Assembly: GCA_013288685.1 (NCBI GenBank) | Contig: JABDBM010000001.1 | Coordinates: 153,523-217,522 of the forward strand | Source of the DNA: Bacteroidota bacterium | GTDB lineage: Bacteria; Bacteroidota; Bacteroidia; Sphingobacteriales; Sphingobacteriaceae | Direction: 5' to 3' | Length of the DNA stretch: 64,000 nucleotides | In this document: one piece after another, positions 60,086 through 64,000 of the stretch | Position numbering within the stretch: the stretch's first letter is position 1 | Layout: each line of letters starts with the position of its first letter | Translations under genes and position numbers: made by a program | Notes under the pieces: generated by a model | Database searches by the model: none | Told to the model about the DNA's origin: nothing | What the model saw: only the letters and a program-made list of their open reading frames with translations

Positions 60086-60184
60086 TTGTCGTTGCGAGCG
60101 AGGAACGAGCGAAGCAACCTCGTCGCCCAGCCTATCGGTTAAGCGTGGCGACGAGATTGCCGCGCTATCGCTCGCAATGACAAA
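60086..60184. repeat. GTCATTGCGAG-family inverted repeat between pgmB and the GH65 gene
   Basis: TTGTCGTTGCGAGCGAGG at the left pairs with CGCTCGCAATGACAA at the right, and CCTCGTCGCC pairs with GGCGACGAG inside. It resembles 12640-12735 and 48381-48416. Confidence 0.8.
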
Positions 60185-60214
60185 TTAAGTAAAAGCTTAC
60201 ATTAACAATAGAGA

Positions 60215-62527
60215 ATGAAGGACTACATTGAAGTTGATGAATGGAAAATTATAGAACAAGGCTTTAATCCGCATCACAACAAAATTTCTGAGAGTATTTT
60301 TAGTTTGGGTAATGGCCGCATGGGTCAGCGTGCAAATTTTGAAGAAGCCTATAGCGGCGATACTTTGCAAGGCAATTATGTGGCAGGCGTTTATTATCCT
60401 GATAAAACCCGCGTAGGCTGGTGGAAAAATGGCTATCCCGAGTATTTTGCCAAAGTGTTGAATGCGGCCAACTGGATAGGTATTGATATAGAAATTGACG
60501 GCGAACAATTGGACCTTGCTAAATGCAGCATCACCAACTTTTGGCGCGAGTTGAATATGAAAGAAGGTTACCTGCGCCGCAGTTTCCGCGCAAAAACAGC
60601 GAGCGGCAAGTTGGTTGAAGTAGAGTCTATCCGTTTTTGCAGTATTGTTGACGATGAAGCCGGTGCTATTAAGTATACCATTGTGCCATTAAACTTTAAC
60701 GGGGAATTTACCATTACACCTTTTATTGATGGTGATGTGGTGAATAAAGACTCCAACTACGACGAGAAATTTTGGGATGAAATTAAAAAAGAAACCCAGG
60801 CCGATGGTGGCTATCTGCAAATGCGCACCAAAAAATCGGGTTTTGAAGTAGCAACAGGCATGCAGTTTAAGTTGGTAATTGATGGAAAAACAATAAAGCC
60901 AACCGCAGAGCCGATTGAGAAAGAAAAATTTATTGGCGTTAAAGTAAAAGTACCGGTTGCTGAAGGCGAGGTTGTAACTATTGTAAAATACGCGGCTAAC
61001 CTTTCGTCTCAAAATTATGAAGCCGCCGACCTGGATGCCAATGTAAAGGCAACGCTATCGCGCATCAGCGAAAAAGGTTTTGAAACCATGCTGGCCGAAC
61101 AAGCGGCTGCCTGGGGCAAGAAATGGGAAATGAACGATATTATTATCGAAGGTGATGCATCGGCGCAACAGGCTATTCGCTTCAACATCTTTCAGTTGAA
61201 CCAAACTTATACCGGCGAGGATGATCGCTTAAATATTGGCCCTAAAGGATTTACCGGCGAAAAATATGGTGGCTCTACCTATTGGGATACCGAGGCTTAT
61301 TGCGTGCCATTTTACTTGTCGACCGCCGATCAGAAAGTTACCCGCAACCTGCTGTTGTATCGTTACAAACAATTGGGCAAAGCTATTGAAAACGCAAAAC
61401 TACTGGGCTTTAAGGACGGCGCCGCCCTGTACCCAATGGTTACCATGGATGGTACCGAGTGCCATAACGAGTGGGAAATTACCTTCGAAGAAATACACCG
61501 TAACGGTGCTATAGCCTTTGCTATTTTTAATTATGTGCGCTATACCGCCGACGAAGCTTACCTGGCCGATTATGGACTGGAAGTACTGATTGCCATTGCG
61601 CGTTTTTGGGCGCAAAGGGTTAATTGGTCGGATGACAGGCAACAATATGTAATGTTAGGTGTAACCGGGCCAAACGAGTACGAAAACAACGTAAATAATA
61701 ACTGGTATACCAGCAAAATAGCCACCTGGTGTATGCAATATGCAGTAGAAGTTGCTGAACAAATAAAAGCAACGGAACCTGGTAAATATGCCGAACTGAT
61801 TAAAAAGATCAATTTCAATGAGGCTGCTGAATTCGCAAAATTCAATGATATTGTTGAAAAAATGTACTTTGCCCACGATGACAAGCTGCAGATATTTTTA
61901 CAGCAGGACGGCTATTTGGACAAGGAACAAATTTTAGTAAAAGATCTGCCCGCAAGTGAGCGCCCAATCAATCAAAAATGGAGCTGGGACAGGATACTGC
62001 GGTCGTGCTATATTAAACAGGCGGATGTTTTACAGGGATTGTATTTTTTTGAGGATCAATACGATTTAGATACGTTGCGCCGTAACTATGATTTTTACGA
62101 ACCACGTACGGTACATGAATCGTCGTTATCACCTTGCGTACATGCCATTATCGCTGCAAAATTAGGCGACGAAGCACGCGCTTACGAGTTTTACCTGCGT
62201 ACCGCCCGTTTGGATCTGGACGATTACAACAACGATACCGAAGACGGCTGCCACATCACATCGATGGCAGGTACCTGGATGGCCGTGGTTGAAGGTTTTG
62301 GTGGCATGCGGGTACGCGATGGCAAATTATCGTTTCAGCCGTTTCTTCCTGCAAAATGGCAATCGTTTTCGTTCAATATTGGTTTCCGTGGTTCAGTGTT
62401 GAATATTAAAGTAAGCAAGGGTGGCGTACAGATAAAAAATCTGTTGGGGAAAGAAACTTCGGTTTTAGTTTATGATAAACTACAGTTGGTAAAAGCTGAC
62501 AGTGAAGTACAGGTGGAACATAATTGA
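60215..62527 (+). CDS. GH65 maltose phosphorylase
   Basis: The 770-residue protein has a beta-sandwich N-terminal domain (about 1-275), a helical barrel (about 315-690) and a C-terminal beta domain. Landmarks are YWDTEAYCVPFY, DGTECHNEWEITFEEIHRNG and TGPNEYENNVNNNW. Glu488 in that motif corresponds to the catalytic acid Glu487 reported for Lactobacillus brevis maltose phosphorylase. It phosphorolyses maltose to beta-glucose-1-phosphate and glucose in the cytoplasm; related enzymes act on kojibiose, trehalose or nigerose, so substrate is likely but not certain. Confidence 0.9.
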   Translation: MKDYIEVDEWKIIEQGFNPHHNKISESIFSLGNGRMGQRANFEEAYSGDTLQGNYVAGVYYPDKTRVGWWKNGYPEYFAKVLNAANWIGIDIEIDGEQLDLAKCSITNFWRELNMKEGYLRRSFRAKTASGKLVEVESIRFCSIVDDEAGAIKYTIVPLNFNGEFTITPFIDGDVVNKDSNYDEKFWDEIKKETQADGGYLQMRTKKSGFEVATGMQFKLVIDGKTIKPTAEPIEKEKFIGVKVKVPVAEGEVVTIVKYAANLSSQNYEAADLDANVKATLSRISEKGFETMLAEQAAAWGKKWEMNDIIIEGDASAQQAIRFNIFQLNQTYTGEDDRLNIGPKGFTGEKYGGSTYWDTEAYCVPFYLSTADQKVTRNLLLYRYKQLGKAIENAKLLGFKDGAALYPMVTMDGTECHNEWEITFEEIHRNGAIAFAIFNYVRYTADEAYLADYGLEVLIAIARFWAQRVNWSDDRQQYVMLGVTGPNEYENNVNNNWYTSKIATWCMQYAVEVAEQIKATEPGKYAELIKKINFNEAAEFAKFNDIVEKMYFAHDDKLQIFLQQDGYLDKEQILVKDLPASERPINQKWSWDRILRSCYIKQADVLQGLYFFEDQYDLDTLRRNYDFYEPRTVHESSLSPCVHAIIAAKLGDEARAYEFYLRTARLDLDDYNNDTEDGCHITSMAGTWMAVVEGFGGMRVRDGKLSFQPFLPAKWQSFSFNIGFRGSVLNIKVSKGGVQIKNLLGKETSVLVYDKLQLVKADSEVQVEHN

Positions 62528-62545
62528 TTTCACTAATAAAGTCCG

Positions 62546-64000
62546 ATGGAACAGCCCCAACCCAATCATAAATTAATCATCTACCAGTTATTACCGCGTT
62601 TATTCGGTAATACCAAAACGTTAAATAAAAACTATGGCTCCATCGAAGAAAATGGAGCAGGTAAGTTTAATGATATTAACGATAAGGCCCTGCTCGAAAT
62701 AAAAAACATGGGTTTTACCCATGTTTGGTATACCGGTATTATTGAGCATGCAACCATGACCGATTATTCGGGATACGGAATAAATCCTGATGATCCGGAT
62801 ATTGTAAAGGGTCGCGCCGGATCGCCTTATGCCATAAAGGATTATTACGATGTTGACCCCGATTTAGCGGTTGATGTAAAAAACCGTATGGCCGAATACC
62901 AGGCGTTGATTGACCGAACTCATGCCAACGGCCTTAAAGTAATTATGGACCTGGTGCCTAACCATGTTGCCCGCACTTATGGCTCGGATGTTAAACGCGC
63001 CGGCGTGCGCGATTTTGGGCAGGACGATGATCAATCGCGGGCCTTTAGCGCAAAAAACGATTTTTATTATACACCGGGGCAGGCGTTTGCTGTTCCGTAT
63101 GGCTATAATCCGGGTGGTAATGAGTTTCATAGTCCGCTAAAGGATGGTCGTTTTAACGAAAATCCCGCCAAGGCAACCGGTAATGATGTATTCAGCGCCA
63201 CACCATCCGTCAATGATTGGTTCGAAACCATGAAGCTGAATTATGGGGTGGATTATATGAATGGTCATGCCCTGCATTTCGATCCTATCCCACCAATGTG
63301 GAATAAAATCTATGATATTTTACATTGGTGGAGCGCCAAAGGTATAGATGGTTTCCGCTGCGATATGGTCGAGATGGTTCCCGTAGAATTTTGGGGATGG
63401 GTAATTCCGAAATTAAAGGCAGAACATCCCGATTTGATATTTATCGGCGAAGCGTACAACACCGGACAATACCGCAATTATATTTTTAACGGAAAATTTG
63501 ACTATCTGTACGATAAAGTTGGCTTGTACGACTCCATTAAAAAGTTAACCAATAATGAATATGGCGCCAGCACCTGGGATATCAACCGTGTTTGGAACCA
63601 GGATTGCACAGGCATCGATCAGCACATGCTGCGCTTTATGGAAAACCATGATGAGCAGCGCATTGCTTCCCGGTATTTTGCCGGTAACCCCTGGCTGGCT
63701 GTGCCGGGCATGATTGTATCTGCTGCGCTTTCAACAGGCCCGGTAATGGTTTATTTTGGGCAGGAAGTAGGTGAGCCGGCAACAGGCACCGAAGGCTTCA
63801 GCGGCGATGATGGCCGTACCACTATATTTGATTATTGGGGTGTACCCGAACATCAAAAATGGCTCAATAATGGCCAGTTTGATGGCGGGCAGTTATCTGA
63901 GAGTCAAAAAAACCTGCGTGGTTTTTATAGTAAGTTGCTCAATGTTGTAAATCAAAATGAAGCATTAAAAACAGGGCAGTTTTGGGAATTAATGGTATGC
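62546..64000 (+). CDS. Cytoplasmic GH13 alpha-amylase-family enzyme, cut by window edge
   Basis: The frame is open from ATG 62546 to the end of the window (485 codons, no stop), beginning MEQPQPNHKLIIYQLLPRL without a signal peptide. GH13 motifs are clear: VIMDLVPNHV, GFRCDMVEM with Asp273, FIGEAYN with Glu302 and MENHDEQR with Asp369. It lies 18 nt after the GH65 gene, so it belongs to the same operon and would process imported maltodextrins. The missing C-terminus prevents closer classification. Confidence 0.9.
   Translation, partial: MEQPQPNHKLIIYQLLPRLFGNTKTLNKNYGSIEENGAGKFNDINDKALLEIKNMGFTHVWYTGIIEHATMTDYSGYGINPDDPDIVKGRAGSPYAIKDYYDVDPDLAVDVKNRMAEYQALIDRTHANGLKVIMDLVPNHVARTYGSDVKRAGVRDFGQDDDQSRAFSAKNDFYYTPGQAFAVPYGYNPGGNEFHSPLKDGRFNENPAKATGNDVFSATPSVNDWFETMKLNYGVDYMNGHALHFDPIPPMWNKIYDILHWWSAKGIDGFRCDMVEMVPVEFWGWVIPKLKAEHPDLIFIGEAYNTGQYRNYIFNGKFDYLYDKVGLYDSIKKLTNNEYGASTWDINRVWNQDCTGIDQHMLRFMENHDEQRIASRYFAGNPWLAVPGMIVSAALSTGPVMVYFGQEVGEPATGTEGFSGDDGRTTIFDYWGVPEHQKWLNNGQFDGGQLSESQKNLRGFYSKLLNVVNQNEALKTGQFWELMVC

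Overview
The window is a piece of a Bacteroidota chromosome, most likely from a Sphingobacteriaceae soil or plant-associated genus such as Mucilaginibacter or Pedobacter. The evidence is a SusC/SusD pair with lipoprotein partners, many carbohydrate-active enzymes, Bacteroidota-type promoter boxes (TAnnTTTG, in one case with a TTTG box 20 nt upstream), few Shine-Dalgarno sequences, and an Sphingobacteriia-like housekeeping set (rpsA, tyrS, asd, pyrR-pyrB, yebC, trhO). The genus is inferred, not proven. No rRNA, tRNA or CRISPR array was recognised.

Layout. (1) 1-4944: a tandem 99-bp repeat, trhO, a large one-component sensor/regulator (beta-propeller, Y_Y_Y, TM, HTH) and a YoeB-type toxin-antitoxin module followed by a second short antitoxin-like gene. 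(2) 5430-17470: a polysaccharide utilisation locus with SusC, SusD, a LamG surface lipoprotein, two tandem PF10091 (GH144-like) enzymes, a GH43 enzyme and an esterase; the tandem GH144-like pair suggests a beta-1,2-glucan target. (3) 17607-31856: housekeeping and orphan genes, including a repeat-motif protein, DUF2442, yebC, a threonine-dehydrogenase-type SDR, asd with a possible 17-residue leader peptide, a duplicated secreted protein pair, GT2, LysR, a serine hydrolase and a LuxE-like enzyme. (4) 31892-42780: a frameshifted Xre/MbcA/ParS-type antitoxin pseudogene, tyrS, rpsA, an Xaa-Pro aminopeptidase, pyrR, pyrB and a SYLF protein. (5) 42822-48292: a two-gene His/Met-rich membrane operon that may handle a metal, an ECF sigma factor with a membrane partner, and a REP-associated tyrosine transposase (RAYT) inside a cluster of palindromes. 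(6) 48456-57216: penicillin acylase, AlkD-like protein, subtilase, an SRPBCC-ArsR-VOC operon with a visible promoter/operator, a Crp/Fnr regulator and an SDR lacking its catalytic motif. (7) 57538-64000: a maltodextrin locus with a SusA-like GH13, beta-phosphoglucomutase, GH65 maltose phosphorylase and a second GH13 cut by the window edge.

The most striking large-scale feature is the density of intergenic inverted repeats. One family (half-site GTAGAGACGCGATG) occurs at least eight times, clusters around the RAYT gene, lies once inside that gene, supplies a stop codon to one gene and forms a bidirectional terminator between two others. A second set of roughly 100-bp elements (ends GTCATTGCGAGG, GTCATCCTGAG, GTCATTTCGA) also recurs. 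The RAYT with its cognate-looking palindromes, and the His/Met-rich membrane operon, are the best candidates for under-described biology here.
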